A stretch of 64,000 nucleotides of DNA from Roseomonas nitratireducens (GCF_017813355.1 NZ_JAGIYZ010000017.1:1-64000), one strand, 5' to 3'. Shown: positions 26,294 through 35,966, numbered from the stretch's first letter. Notes: generated by a model from the letters alone, not told the origin. Program-made: numbers and translations.

Positions 26294-27196
26294 TCAGCCG
26301 CCCGCGCGGCGGCCCAGGAAGCGGTGGATCTCGGTGTTGTCGACCTTCGGGCCGAGCATCGCCACCGCTTCCGACCACAGGGCGCGGCACAGCGCGAGCG
26401 AGGGGGAGTCCGTGCCCGTCTCGGTCGCGATGCTGCCGGCCGTCTCCAGGTCCTTGCGCATCAGGCCCAGTTGGAAGCCGCCCGCGTAGCGGCCGGGGAT
26501 GATCTCCTGCTTCGCCTTGGTCTCCGTCGCGATGTTGCGGCCGGAGGATGCGTTCATCACATCCGACAGGATGTTCAGGTCGAGGCCGAGCGCCTCCCCC
26601 ATCCTCAGCGCTTCCGCCGTCGCCAGCAGCCCCGCGGCATAGACGAAGTTGTTGAGCGCCTTCATCGCATGCGCGCTGCCGACGGCGCCGGTGCGGATGA
26701 TGGCTTCCCCCATGCCGCGCAGCACGGGCTCGGCCTGGGCGAAGGTCGCGTCGTCGCCGCCGCACATGATGGCGAGCGTGCCGGTCTTCGCCTTGGCGAC
26801 GCTGCCCGAGACCGGCGCGTCCATGATCCGCGCCCCGCGCGCGGCGGCGGCTTCGGCAAGCCGCCGAGTCTCCGCGGGTTCCGAGGAGCCCATGTCGATC
26901 ACGAGCATCCCCGGCCGCAGCGCGGGCAGCAGCCCGTCCTTGCCTTCCATCACCTCGGCGACGATGCGGCTGGTGGGCAGCATCAGGACGACAACCTCGG
27001 CCCCGGCCGCGACGGCCGCCGGCGTCGGCGCCGTGGCGAGCGCGCCCGCCGGCGCGCCTTCGGCCAGCGCGGCCAGCGCCGCGGCGGAACTGTCGCAGGC
27101 GAGCACGGCGAAGCCGCGCGCCATCAGGCTGCGCGCCATGGGCAGCCCCATCATCCCCAGCCCGATGAAGCCCACGGGCCCCGCGCGATCGGCCAT
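26294..27196 (-). CDS. NAD(P)-dependent 3-hydroxyisobutyrate dehydrogenase-family oxidoreductase
   Basis: 300 residues. GFIGLGMMGLPMARSL is the beta-HAD N-terminal signature, DAPVSGSVAKA the substrate-binding segment, and MKALNNFVYA contains the catalytic lysine and asparagine. Candidates include tartronate semialdehyde reductase, 3-hydroxyisobutyrate and glyoxylate reductase; motifs do not separate them. Transcribed alone, divergent from the MFS gene. Confidence 0.88.
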   Translation of the reverse strand: MADRAGPVGFIGLGMMGLPMARSLMARGFAVLACDSSAAALAALAEGAPAGALATAPTPAAVAAGAEVVVLMLPTSRIVAEVMEGKDGLLPALRPGMLVIDMGSSEPAETRRLAEAAAARGARIMDAPVSGSVAKAKTGTLAIMCGGDDATFAQAEPVLRGMGEAIIRTGAVGSAHAMKALNNFVYAAGLLATAEALRMGEALGLDLNILSDVMNASSGRNIATETKAKQEIIPGRYAGGFQLGLMRKDLETAGSIATETGTDSPSLALCRALWSEAVAMLGPKVDNTEIHRFLGRRAGG

Positions 27197-27296
27197 GTCC
27201 GTTCCCTTCCCTTATCTCGCCCGGATGCTTCCCCGGCGGGGCGCCGCTGGCAAGCGGGGCTGGGCAGGCCAGCCGCGCGCTGCGAACATCCCTGTC

Positions 27297-28490
27297 GTGC
27301 CGCCCTGGATCGCCGCCCTGTCCGCCACGCTGCTGATGCAGTCGGTGGCCTCCTTCATGACCCAATGCCTGCCCGTGGTCGCGCCGCTGATCACGGAGGC
27401 GGCGGGCCTGGCGCCGGAACGCGTGGGCAACCTCTCCTCCCTCGTCGCGCTCGGCACGGTGCTGTTCCTGCTGCTCGGCGGGCCGTTCCTCGCGCGGCTC
27501 GGCCCCGTCCGCACCCTGCAGGCGGGGGCGGCGATCGCGGCTATCGCGCTGCTGATCGCGGGGGCCGGCACGGTCGCGATGCTGGCCCTCGCGGCGCTGC
27601 TGCTGGGCATCGGCTACGGCCCGTCCCCGCCCGCGGGCAGCCGTATCCTGGCGGCGACGGCGCCCAAGGGGCATCGCGCGCTGATCTTCTCGGTCAAGCA
27701 GGCGGGGGCGCCGCTCGGGGGCGCGCTGGCGGGGCTGGTCGCCGCGCCGGTCGCGAGCGCGGCCGGCTGGCCCATGGCGTTGCTGGTCGGCGTGGCGGCC
27801 GGGCTGCTGGCCGCGGCGGCGATCCAGCCGCTGCGCGCGGCACTCGACACGGAACGCGACGCCTCGCGCAGCATCGCGCTGCGCGACGTCCTTTCGCCCC
27901 ACACCATCGCCGCGCCCTTCGCCGTGCTGCGCTCGCACCCCGCCCTGCCGAGGCTCGTTGCGCTCTCCGTCGCCTTCGCGCTCTGCCAGGGCTGCCTCTT
28001 CTCCTTCACCGTCACCTGGCTGGTGGAGGCGCGCGGGCTGACGCTGGTCGAGGCCGGCGGCGTCTTCGCCGTCATGCAGGCGGCCGGCGTCGCGGCGCGG
28101 ATCATCCTCGGCTGGCTGGCGGACCGGACGGGGAACGCGACGCGGAACCTCGCCCTGCAGGGGCTGGTCGCGGCCGCGATCGTCACGGCCCTCGCCCTGC
28201 TGCCGGCCAGCGCCGGCGACGTGGCGGTCACCGCGCTCTGCGCGCTGGCGGGCTTCGTCGCGGCGTCCTGGAACGGCATCTCGCTGTCCGAGGTCGCTCG
28301 CCTCGCGCCCGCGGACCGCGTCGGCGACGTCACCTCGGGCACCACGCTGTTCGTCTTCCTCGGCTATGTCGCCGGGCCGTCGTTGTTCTCGCTGCTCGTC
28401 ACGCTGAGCGGCGGCTACGCGCTGCCGATGCTGCTCGTCGCCGCGCAGCTCGCCGCCGTCGCGGCCTACGTCGCGCTGGCGCGGCGCTGA
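27297..28490 (+). CDS. MFS transporter
   Basis: 397 residues with about twelve hydrophobic segments. The A-like motif between helices 2 and 3 is weak (GGPFLARLGPVRTL); the half-repeat GWLADRTGN in the C-terminal half is clear. The start is uncertain: GTG here gives MPPWIAALSA directly at the first helix, while an ATG 24 codons upstream would add a basic extension. Resembles cyanate/aromatic-acid-type major facilitators. Substrate unknown; flanking genes suggest a small organic acid. Confidence 0.83.
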   Translation: MPPWIAALSATLLMQSVASFMTQCLPVVAPLITEAAGLAPERVGNLSSLVALGTVLFLLLGGPFLARLGPVRTLQAGAAIAAIALLIAGAGTVAMLALAALLLGIGYGPSPPAGSRILAATAPKGHRALIFSVKQAGAPLGGALAGLVAAPVASAAGWPMALLVGVAAGLLAAAAIQPLRAALDTERDASRSIALRDVLSPHTIAAPFAVLRSHPALPRLVALSVAFALCQGCLFSFTVTWLVEARGLTLVEAGGVFAVMQAAGVAARIILGWLADRTGNATRNLALQGLVAAAIVTALALLPASAGDVAVTALCALAGFVAASWNGISLSEVARLAPADRVGDVTSGTTLFVFLGYVAGPSLFSLLVTLSGGYALPMLLVAAQLAAVAAYVALARR

Positions 28491-29282
28491 TCAGACGGCC
28501 CAGGCCGGCGGGCGCTTCTGCTGGAAGGCGGCGATGCCTTCCCGCGCTTCCTCCCCCGCCGCGCAGCGGGCGAAGGCACGGGCGCCCGCTTCCGCATAGC
28601 CTTCGGGCGCCAGCGCGCCGAGGGCCGCGATCAGCCCCTTCGTCTCGGCCAGCGCCATCGGCGCGCCCTGGCGCAGATCGGCCAGGATGGCATCGACCGC
28701 GGCCGCCAGCGCCGCCGCATCCGGCACCACCTGGTGCACCAGGCCGATGCGCGCCGCTTCCGCGGCATCGATGACATCGGCGCGCAGCACCATCCGTGTC
28801 GCCGCGCTGCGGCCCATGCGGCGCAGCAGCCAGGGCAGGATCTGCGCCGGCACCAGCCCGCGCCGCACCTCCGGCGCGCAGAAGCGCGCATCGGCGGTGG
28901 CGATCGCGATGTCGGCGGAACAGACCCAGCCGAGCCCGCCGGCATGCGCGGCGCCCTCGATCGCCGCGATCACCACCTGCGGCAGGGCGGACAGCCGCGC
29001 GAAGCGCTGGCCGGTGCGATGGTTGCGGCGCTCGGCCGCGGCCCGCCGTTCCGCCTCGCTCGCCTGCGACCCGACCTCGGACAGGTCGAGCCCCGCGCAG
29101 AAATGCCCGCCGGCGCCGGACAGCACGACGACGCGCGACTCCCTGTCCGCCGCCAGCGCGTCCAGCGCGGCATCGAGCGCGTCGCCCATCGCCGCGTTCA
29201 TGGCGTTGCGCCGCTGCGGGCGGTTCAGCGTCAGGCGCACCACGGGGCCATCGCGCGTCATCAGCACGGGCGTCTCGGTCAT
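28491..29282 (-). CDS. Enoyl-CoA hydratase/isomerase family protein
   Basis: 263 residues. LTLNRPQRRNAMN is the crotonase N-terminal block, GGHFCAGLDLSEVG the first oxyanion segment, and APEVRRGLVPAQ the second. The glutamate expected in many hydratases is replaced in part by VRRG, as in isomerase or ligand-specific branches. GAGGAGG lies about eight bases before the ATG. Converges directly with the MFS gene and diverges from the Gfo/Idh gene. Confidence 0.86.
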   Translation of the reverse strand: MTETPVLMTRDGPVVRLTLNRPQRRNAMNAAMGDALDAALDALAADRESRVVVLSGAGGHFCAGLDLSEVGSQASEAERRAAAERRNHRTGQRFARLSALPQVVIAAIEGAAHAGGLGWVCSADIAIATADARFCAPEVRRGLVPAQILPWLLRRMGRSAATRMVLRADVIDAAEAARIGLVHQVVPDAAALAAAVDAILADLRQGAPMALAETKGLIAALGALAPEGYAEAGARAFARCAAGEEAREGIAAFQQKRPPAWAV

Positions 29283-29364
29283 CGCGTTCCTCCTCGGTCG
29301 GGGCGAAGGATAGACGCGGCGCCCGCATCCGGCGATACGGGCGGGCAGGCAAGGAGAACGCGGC

Positions 29365-30345
29365 ATGGCGGAACGGATCGGCCTCGGCATCGTCGGCTTC
29401 GGCATCATGGGGGAAAGGCTCGCGCGCTTCGCGGCGGGCCATGCGCAGGTGCGCCTCGTGGGCGTGTGGGACCCGGCGCCGGACGCCGCCGCGCGCCTCG
29501 CCGAAGCCGCGCCGGGCGTGCCGATGCTGGGCAGCGCGGAGGCGGTGATCGCGGCCTGCGACTGCCTCTACGTCGCCTCCCCGCCGGCCTTCCACCTGGC
29601 GCATGCGAAGGCGGCCTTCGCGGCGGGCAAGGCGGCCTTCCTGGAAAAGCCGCTGGCCGTCGACACCGCCGAGGCGCGCGCCTTCGTCGCCGCAGCTGAA
29701 GCGGCTGGCGCGCGGGGCGCAGTGAACTTCCCCATGGCCTCCTCCCCCGCCGTCGCGCAGCTGAACGCCTGGCGGGCGGAGGGCGCGGTGGGCGCGCCGC
29801 GGTCGCTGTCCATCCTGACCGCCTTCGCCGCCTGGCCGCGATCCTGGCAGCGCGGCGCGCATGCCTGGCTCGACCTGCCGGCGCAGGGCGGCTTCACGCG
29901 GGAGGTCGTCTCCCACTTCCTGTTCCTGACGCGCCGGCAGCTCGGCCCGCTGGTGCTCGAGGCTGCGCAGGCGCGCTTCGACGCGCCGGGCAGGGCGGAG
30001 ACGGCCGTCGCCGCGCGGCTGACCGCCGGCGGCGTGCCCGTTTCGCTCGCGGGTGGCGTCGGCATCACCCTCGCCGACGACCACAATGCCTGGACGCTGG
30101 AAGGACCCGCCGGCGCGATCCGCCTGCGCGACTGGTCTTTCGCCGAGCGCCGCGCCGCGGACGGCACATGGGCCGCGGCGCCGGACGCGCTGCCGAACGA
30201 GCGCATGCGCCCGATGGTCCTGCAACGGCAGCTCGAGGGCGTCGCGGCGATGACGCGCGGGGAACCGCACCACCTCGCCACGCTGCGCGAGGCGCTGGAG
30301 GTGCAGGAGGTGGTGGAGGCGATCCTCGCCGCTCAGGCCGCGTAG
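29365..30345 (+). CDS. Gfo/Idh/MocA family oxidoreductase
   Basis: 326 residues. N-terminal Rossmann start GIVGFGIMGERLARF, the CDCLYVASPPAFH loop and FLEKPLAVDTAEA, which is the family's conserved EKP block contributing the catalytic lysine. It would oxidise a hydroxyl on a polyol or sugar derivative with NAD(P). AAGGAGAACGCGGC precedes the ATG. Its last 13 bases overlap the 3' end of pobA on the other strand. Confidence 0.87.
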   Translation: MAERIGLGIVGFGIMGERLARFAAGHAQVRLVGVWDPAPDAAARLAEAAPGVPMLGSAEAVIAACDCLYVASPPAFHLAHAKAAFAAGKAAFLEKPLAVDTAEARAFVAAAEAAGARGAVNFPMASSPAVAQLNAWRAEGAVGAPRSLSILTAFAAWPRSWQRGAHAWLDLPAQGGFTREVVSHFLFLTRRQLGPLVLEAAQARFDAPGRAETAVAARLTAGGVPVSLAGGVGITLADDHNAWTLEGPAGAIRLRDWSFAERRAADGTWAAAPDALPNERMRPMVLQRQLEGVAAMTRGEPHHLATLREALEVQEVVEAILAAQAA

Positions 30346-31508
30346 GGGAGCCCAACATAGTTCTCGGCAAGCGTGGTCCGCCCCGCCGCCGAGCCGGCGA
30401 GGTAGTCGAGCTCGGCGAGGCGCACCCGTTCCTCGAAGGCGTCGTCGCCGTCGTAGCGGTGCAGCAGCTGCGTCATCCACCAAGAGAAGCGCTGCACCTT
30501 CCACACACGGTCGAGGCAGGTGGCGGAGTAGCTGTCCATCAGCCCTTCCCCCCTTCCCGCGAAGAAAGCCTCCAGCGCGCGCACCAGCACGCGCACATCG
30601 GCGATGGCGAGGTTCATGCCCTTGGCCCCCGTGGGGGGCACGATGTGCGCGGCGTCGCCGGCGAGGAACAGCCGCCCGTGTCGCATCGGCTCCGCGACGA
30701 AGGAGCGCATCGCGGTCACGCCCCGCTGGAGGATCGGGCCTTCCTGCAATTCCCCCGCCGCCGCGCCGAGCCGTTTGCGCAACGCGTCCCAGATCCGGTC
30801 GTCGGACCACAGCGACAGATCCTCATCCGGCGCGCATTGCAGGTAGAGCCGGCTGATGGCCTGGCTACGCATGGTCGCGAGGGCGAAGCCGTCGGCGTGG
30901 CGGGCGTAGATCAGCTCCTCCGACATCGGCCGGGACCGGGCGAGGATGCCGAGCCAGGCGAAGGGATAGATCCGGTCGAAGATCGCGAGGTCGGCCGGAG
31001 GGATGGCGGCGCGGCAGATGCCGTGGAAGCCGTCGCAGCCGGCGATCACGTCGCAGGCGATCTCCCGCGCCGCGCCGTCCTGAACGAAGGTGATGCGCGG
31101 GCGGTTGGTGGCGATGTCGTGCACAGCGACGTCGGCGCAATCGAACAGCAGCGGCAGCCCCGCGGCGAGACGCGCGGCGATCATGTCCTTCACCGCTTCC
31201 TGCTGGCCGTAGATCGTCACGACCTTGCCGCCGGTCAGGCCGGAGAGGTCGATCCGCGTCTCCCGCCCCGCGAAGCGCAGGGCGAGGCCGTGATGGACGA
31301 GCCCTTCGCGGTGCAGCCGTTCGGCGACGCCCGCTTCCGTCAGCGTTTCGACCGAACCCTGTTCCAGCAGGCCGGCACGGATGCGGCCTTCCACATGCGC
31401 GCGCGACTTCGCCTCGATGACGACGGACTCGATCCCGCGCTGCGCCAGCATCTGCGCGAGCAGCAACCCGGCCGGCCCGGCGCCGACGATGCCAACCTGG
31501 GTGCGCAT
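30333..31508 (-). CDS. pobA: 4-hydroxybenzoate 3-monooxygenase
   Basis: 391 residues, the size of PobA (~394). The start MRTQVGIVGAGPAG has GGGAGGGG upstream; GAGPAG binds the FAD ADP moiety. CDGFHGICR is the DG motif and GDAAHIVPPTGAKGMNLAI the second FAD block. It hydroxylates 4-hydroxybenzoate to protocatechuate using NADPH and oxygen. No pca ring-cleavage genes or PobR are in the window. Divergent from an oligopeptide-type binding protein gene. Confidence 0.9.
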   Translation of the reverse strand: MRTQVGIVGAGPAGLLLAQMLAQRGIESVVIEAKSRAHVEGRIRAGLLEQGSVETLTEAGVAERLHREGLVHHGLALRFAGRETRIDLSGLTGGKVVTIYGQQEAVKDMIAARLAAGLPLLFDCADVAVHDIATNRPRITFVQDGAAREIACDVIAGCDGFHGICRAAIPPADLAIFDRIYPFAWLGILARSRPMSEELIYARHADGFALATMRSQAISRLYLQCAPDEDLSLWSDDRIWDALRKRLGAAAGELQEGPILQRGVTAMRSFVAEPMRHGRLFLAGDAAHIVPPTGAKGMNLAIADVRVLVRALEAFFAGRGEGLMDSYSATCLDRVWKVQRFSWWMTQLLHRYDGDDAFEERVRLAELDYLAGSAAGRTTLAENYVGLPYAA

Positions 31509-31627
31509 GCGGCGGCCCCTCCCTTCATGCATTTGAAGCGCAGGCCGCGGGAGGTGCAAGCGTGCGCGGGCTTGCCGCCTCGCCGTCTCCTTCCCTAGGC
31601 TTCCCTCCGCGACAGGGAGAACAGGGC

Positions 31628-33172
31628 ATGACGATGAACCGACGGGACCTCGGCAAGGGCTTCGCGGCGATGGGCGGTCTCGCCCTGCCGGCGCTGATCG
31701 GCGGACAGGCGCAGGCGCAGCGTGCGCAGGACACGCTGCGCATCGTCTTCCGAGACGCGGTGCCGAACATCGACCCCTACTACAACAGCCAGCGCACCGG
31801 GCTGATCCTCGGTCACCAGTTCATGGACGGGCTGGTCCACCGCAATCCCGAGAATTTCGAGATCGTCCCGGCGCTGGCCACCGCCTGGAACTGGGTGGAC
31901 ACCACGACCCTCGACTTCACGCTGCGCCAGGGCGTGAAGTTCCACGACGGCAGCGACTTCACCGCAGATGACGTGGTCTACACGGTCAACACGGTGTCGA
32001 AGCCCGAGGCGCGGGTCGCGACGCCGTCCAACTACGCCTGGATGGATCGCGCGGAGAAGACCGGCACGCATTCGGTGCGCCTGCACCTCAAGCGGCCGAC
32101 GCCGGCGGCGCTCGAATACCTCGCCCTCGTCACGCCGATCTGGCCGCAGGCCTATCGCGAGCGTGTCGGTGCGGACGGCTTCGCGCGCGCGCCCGTCGGT
32201 ACCGGGCCCTATCGCGTCACGCGCGTCGATGTCGCCTCCATCGTCGAGTACGAGCGCTTCGACGGCTACTACCAGGGCGGCCCGAAGGGCCGGCCGGCGA
32301 TCCGGCGCATCACCGCGCGCTTCGTCACGGACGCCGCGACGGAGTTGACGGAACTGCTCGCCCAGCGCGTCGACTGGATCTGGAACATGAACCCGGACCA
32401 GATCGACAACGTGAACCGCCTGCCCTTCCTGCAGGCGCTGCAGCAGGAATCGATGCGCATCGGCTATCTCTCGCTCGATGCCGCGGGGCGCAGCGGCGCC
32501 GGCAACCCGATGACGAACCTGAAGGTGCGCCAGGCGGTGTGGCACGCGATCGACCGCCAGGCGCTGGCGGACCGGCTGGTGCGCGGCGGATCCCGCGTGC
32601 CGATCGCGCCCTGCTACCCGTCCCAGTTCGGCTGCAACGCCGATGCCGCGGTGCGCTACGACTTCAACCCGGCCAAGGCGCGCCAGTTGCTCGCCGAGGC
32701 CGGCTTCCCGAACGGCTTCGAAATCGAGCTGACCTCCTACGTCCAGCCGCGGCAATGGTCCGAGGCGGTGCAATCCTACCTCCAGGCCGTCGGCATCCGC
32801 GCGCGGCTGAACCTGATGCAGGTCGCGGCCCAGATCCAGCGCGCCTGGCGCGGGGAACTGGCGATGTCGATGGGCTCCTGGGGCTCCTACTCGGTCAACG
32901 ACGTCTCCGCGCTGCTGCCGAACTTCTTCGATGGCGGCAATGACGACTACGCCCGCGATCCGGAACTGCAGCGCATGCTCGTGGAAGGCGGATCGACCGC
33001 CGATGCCGAGGCGCGCAAGCGCGCCTACGACGCCGCGATCCGGCGCATCACCGAACAGGCCTACTGGGTGCCGCTGCACACCTACGTCAACACCTACGCC
33101 TTCCAGCGCCAGCTGGAATTCAAGGCCTTCCCGGACGAGCTGCCGCGATTCTACCTGGCGAAGTGGAAATAG
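31628..33172 (+). CDS. ABC transporter substrate-binding protein, family 5 (peptide/opine/nickel type)
   Basis: 514 residues with an export signal containing paired arginines (MTMNRRDLGKGFAAMGG) and cleavage after AQAQ. TLDFTLRQGVKFHDGSDFTADDVVYT is the family 5 signature region. It would deliver a dipeptide, opine or other ligand to the DppBCDF-like complex. The latter is encoded on the opposite strand directly downstream, so binding protein and membrane complex converge. An alternative ATG lies two codons later; AGGGAGAA fits the first. Confidence 0.89.
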   Translation: MTMNRRDLGKGFAAMGGLALPALIGGQAQAQRAQDTLRIVFRDAVPNIDPYYNSQRTGLILGHQFMDGLVHRNPENFEIVPALATAWNWVDTTTLDFTLRQGVKFHDGSDFTADDVVYTVNTVSKPEARVATPSNYAWMDRAEKTGTHSVRLHLKRPTPAALEYLALVTPIWPQAYRERVGADGFARAPVGTGPYRVTRVDVASIVEYERFDGYYQGGPKGRPAIRRITARFVTDAATELTELLAQRVDWIWNMNPDQIDNVNRLPFLQALQQESMRIGYLSLDAAGRSGAGNPMTNLKVRQAVWHAIDRQALADRLVRGGSRVPIAPCYPSQFGCNADAAVRYDFNPAKARQLLAEAGFPNGFEIELTSYVQPRQWSEAVQSYLQAVGIRARLNLMQVAAQIQRAWRGELAMSMGSWGSYSVNDVSALLPNFFDGGNDDYARDPELQRMLVEGGSTADAEARKRAYDAAIRRITEQAYWVPLHTYVNTYAFQRQLEFKAFPDELPRFYLAKWK

Positions 33173-33175
33173 CCT

Positions 33176-34129
33176 TCAGGCCAAATGGCATTCCACGAGG
33201 CCCGCGGCATCGCTCGCGGGCCTCGGCGTTTCCGTCGAACACTTCGCCACCGCGACCGGGCAGCGCGGATGGAAGCGGCAGCCCGGCGGGATGTTTGCCG
33301 GGTCCGGCATGATGTCGCCAAGCCCCACATCCGGCACGCCGAGCCCCGGCTCCGGCGTCAGCACCGATGCCAGCAGCGCGCGCGTGTAGGGGTGGCGCGG
33401 CGCGGCGAAAAGCCGCTCGCTCTCCGCCCGCTCCACGATCCGGCCGAGATACATCACGGCCACCTCGCTCGCGATGTGCTCGACCACCGCGAGGTTGTGG
33501 CTGATGAAAAGATAGGTGAGGCCGAGGTCGCGCCGGAGTTCCGCCAACAGGTTCAGGATCTGCGCCTGCACGCTCACATCGAGCGCGCTGGTCGGCTCGT
33601 CGCACACCACGATGCGCGGACGCAGCACCAGCGCGCGGGCGATCGCGACCCGCTGCCGCTGTCCGCCCGACAATTGCGCCGGGAAGCGCCCGCCCTGGTC
33701 GGGCGAGAGGCCGACGCGCTCCAGCGCTTCCGCCACGCGGCGCGCGATCTCGGCGGTGCCGATCGTGCCCTGCGCGATCAGCGGCATGGCAACGATGTCG
33801 CGCACGCGCCGCTTCGGGTTCAGCGAGGCGAAAGGGTCCTGGAACACCGGCTGGATCAGCCGCGCACGCGCACGCCGGTCCATCCCGCCAAGCCGCTGGC
33901 CATCGACCAGCACGTCGCCGGCGGTGGGTTCCAGCAGGCCGAGGATCAGGCGCGCCAGCGTCGACTTGCCGCAGCCGCTTTCGCCGACCACGCCCAGCAC
34001 GCTGCCCGCGGGGACGGAGAAGGAGACGTCATCGACCGCGATGACGCGCTTCGGCGCCGCGAATATGCCCTGGCGGACGCGGAATTCGCGCCGCAGGCCG
34101 CGGACCTCGATGGCCGCCGCGCCGCTCAT
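33176..34129 (-). CDS. Dipeptide/oligopeptide ABC transporter ATP-binding protein (DppF-like)
   Basis: 317 residues. Walker A GESGCGKST at 49-57, SGGQRQRVAIARAL signature, Walker B IVVCDEPTSALD, H-loop FISHNLAV. The C-terminal cysteine-containing extension PPGCRFHPRCP...AKCS is the OppF/DppF oligopeptide-transporter tail. Last gene of the permease-permease-ATPase-ATPase operon, overlapping the DppD-like gene by four bases. Its final codons hold a strong hairpin. Confidence 0.93.
   Translation of the reverse strand: MSGAAAIEVRGLRREFRVRQGIFAAPKRVIAVDDVSFSVPAGSVLGVVGESGCGKSTLARLILGLLEPTAGDVLVDGQRLGGMDRRARARLIQPVFQDPFASLNPKRRVRDIVAMPLIAQGTIGTAEIARRVAEALERVGLSPDQGGRFPAQLSGGQRQRVAIARALVLRPRIVVCDEPTSALDVSVQAQILNLLAELRRDLGLTYLFISHNLAVVEHIASEVAVMYLGRIVERAESERLFAAPRHPYTRALLASVLTPEPGLGVPDVGLGDIMPDPANIPPGCRFHPRCPVAVAKCSTETPRPASDAAGLVECHLA
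33196..33225. terminator. 11-bp perfect hairpin downstream of the SBP gene, inside the convergent ATPase's 3' end
   Basis: CGAGGCCCGCG and CGCGGGCCTCG form a perfect 11-bp stem with an 8-base loop, 24 bases after the binding-protein stop. It lies within the last codons of the oppositely oriented ATPase gene. GCGTTTCC follows on the plus strand, a very poor T-tract. Candidate terminator for the SBP transcript. Confidence 0.45.
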
Positions 34130-35103
34130 GCCGCGGTCCGCCCGTGCCAGCCCGGGGCCAGCGTGCAGAGCAGCTCGTGATCCGTGCCGGCCTGCTGGCG
34201 CGGCAGCGTGCCCTCGCAGGCCGCGCTCGCCTGGGCGCAGCGGTCGCGGAAGCCGCAACCCGCGAAGCCCGGCCGGATGCGTGGCACGACGCCCGGGATG
34301 CTGCCGAGCGGTTCATCCCGCTTCACCTTGCCCGGCACCGGCACGCAGGACAGCAGGCCGCGGGTGTAGGGATGCTCCGGTGCCGCGAACAGCGTCGCGG
34401 TCGGCGCGCTCTCCACCACCTCTCCCGCATACATGACCGAGACGCGATCGGCGACGCGCGCGACGATGCCGAGGTCATGGGTGATGAGCAGGATCCCCAG
34501 GCCGAGATCCTTCTGCAGCGTCGCGAGCAGTCGCAGGATCTGCGCCTGCACCGTGACGTCGAGCGCCGTCGTCGGCTCGTCCGCGATCAGCAGTTCCGGG
34601 TCGCACATCAGCGCCATGGCGATCATGACGCGCTGGCGCAGCCCGCCCGACAATTGGTGCGGATACTGGCCGAGCCGCAGCCCCGGCGCGGTGATCCCGA
34701 CGCGCGCGAGCAGTTCGGCGGCGCGATCGACCGCCTGCGCGCGCGGCGTGCCGCGATGGCGGCGCAGCACCTCGGTCATCTGCGAGCCCACGGTGTAGGC
34801 GGGGTTCAGGCTCGTCATCGGCTCCTGGAAGATCATCGCCATGCGATCGCCGCGCAGGCGGGACATCTCCCGTTCGCCGAAGCCGCCGATCTCCTCCCCC
34901 GCGAAGCGCAGCGCCGACGTTTCCCGCTTCGCGCCACGCGGCAGCAGGCCCATCACCGACAGCGCGGTAATCGATTTGCCGCAGCCGCTCTCGCCCACCA
35001 GGCAATGCGTCTCGCCCTTGTTGACCGCAAGCGAGGCGCCGCGCACCGCGGCCGTGCTGCCGATCGTCACGCGCAGGTCGCGCACCTCGAGCAGCGCGCT
35101 CAT
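34126..35103 (-). CDS. Dipeptide/oligopeptide ABC transporter ATP-binding protein (DppD-like)
   Basis: 325 residues. Walker A GESGCGKSI at 37-45 (Ile replaces the usual second Thr, which is common in DppD), SGGLRQRVMIAMAL signature and Walker B LLIADEPTTALD. The C-terminal AGCGFRDRCAQAS cysteine region fits the oligopeptide subfamily. Start and stop each overlap neighbouring genes by four bases, giving a tightly coupled operon. Confidence 0.93.
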   Translation of the reverse strand: MSALLEVRDLRVTIGSTAAVRGASLAVNKGETHCLVGESGCGKSITALSVMGLLPRGAKRETSALRFAGEEIGGFGEREMSRLRGDRMAMIFQEPMTSLNPAYTVGSQMTEVLRRHRGTPRAQAVDRAAELLARVGITAPGLRLGQYPHQLSGGLRQRVMIAMALMCDPELLIADEPTTALDVTVQAQILRLLATLQKDLGLGILLITHDLGIVARVADRVSVMYAGEVVESAPTATLFAAPEHPYTRGLLSCVPVPGKVKRDEPLGSIPGVVPRIRPGFAGCGFRDRCAQASAACEGTLPRQQAGTDHELLCTLAPGWHGRTAA

Positions 35104-35966
35104 CGGGACAGGTCCGTGCCCATCATGTCGCGCAACGCGTCGCCCAGCAGGTTCACGCCGAGCACCAGGACGAACAGCGCCAGCCCCGGGATGACGATGA
35201 CCCAGGGGGAGAAGAACATGTAGTCCTTCGCCTCGCTGATCATCAGGCCCCAGGAGGGCAGCGGCGCGGGCACGCCGAGGCCGAGGAAGGACAGCGCGGC
35301 TTCCAGCAGGATGGCGAGCGCCATCTCCAGCGTCGCGACGACCGCGAGATGCGTCGCAATGTTGGGCAGCACCTCCCGCGTCAGCACCCACCAGCGGGAG
35401 ACGCCCGCACACCACGCCGCCGCGACGTAGTCGAGGTTGCGGATCTGCATGGTGGTCGACCGCGCGACAACCGCGAAGCGGTCCCACAGCAGCAGCCCCA
35501 GCACCAGCACCACCAGCATCAGGGAGGACCCGCGCAGCGCGGCGACCGCCAGCGCCACCAGCACGGCCGGGATCGACAGGCGCGTGGTGATCGCGAACAT
35601 CACCGCGTCATCCACCCGCCCGCCATAGAAGCCGCCCAGCACGCCGAGCGTCGTGCCGATGATGCCGGAGGTGATGACGGTCAGCACCCCGATCAGCATC
35701 GAGATGCGCGCGCCATAGATCAGGCGGGACAGGTAGTCGCGTCCCAGCTGGTCCGTCCCCAGAAGGTTCCGCATGCTGCCCCCTTCCATGAAGGAAGGCG
35801 GCACCAGGCGGCGCTCCAGGTCGATGGCGAAGGGGTCGTAGGGCACGATCCAGGGCGCGAACAGCGCCAGCACCGCCGCCAGCCCGACGATCGCCGCACC
35901 GACCACGAAGCCTGGGTTGCGCAGCAGTGCGGCACCCCGGCCGGCGGGAAGGACTGCGCCGCTCAT
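35100..35966 (-). CDS. Dipeptide ABC transporter permease (DppC-like)
   Basis: 288 residues with about six membrane segments. The N-terminal conserved NLLGTDQLGRDYLSRLIYGARISM is the DppC/OppC signature (its first part is LGTDQLGRDYLSR) and the EAA-type loop lies around AAAWCAGVSRWWVLTREVLP. It forms one half of the inner-membrane channel. Overlaps the neighbouring genes by four bases each. Confidence 0.92.
   Translation of the reverse strand: MSGAVLPAGRGAALLRNPGFVVGAAIVGLAAVLALFAPWIVPYDPFAIDLERRLVPPSFMEGGSMRNLLGTDQLGRDYLSRLIYGARISMLIGVLTVITSGIIGTTLGVLGGFYGGRVDDAVMFAITTRLSIPAVLVALAVAALRGSSLMLVVLVLGLLLWDRFAVVARSTTMQIRNLDYVAAAWCAGVSRWWVLTREVLPNIATHLAVVATLEMALAILLEAALSFLGLGVPAPLPSWGLMISEAKDYMFFSPWVIVIPGLALFVLVLGVNLLGDALRDMMGTDLSR

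Noticed and set aside
26297-26313. GCCGCC / GGCGGC hairpin at the cyclase/HIBADH junction as a terminator
   Set aside because: Only six GC-rich pairs inside coding sequence; too weak to separate from background.
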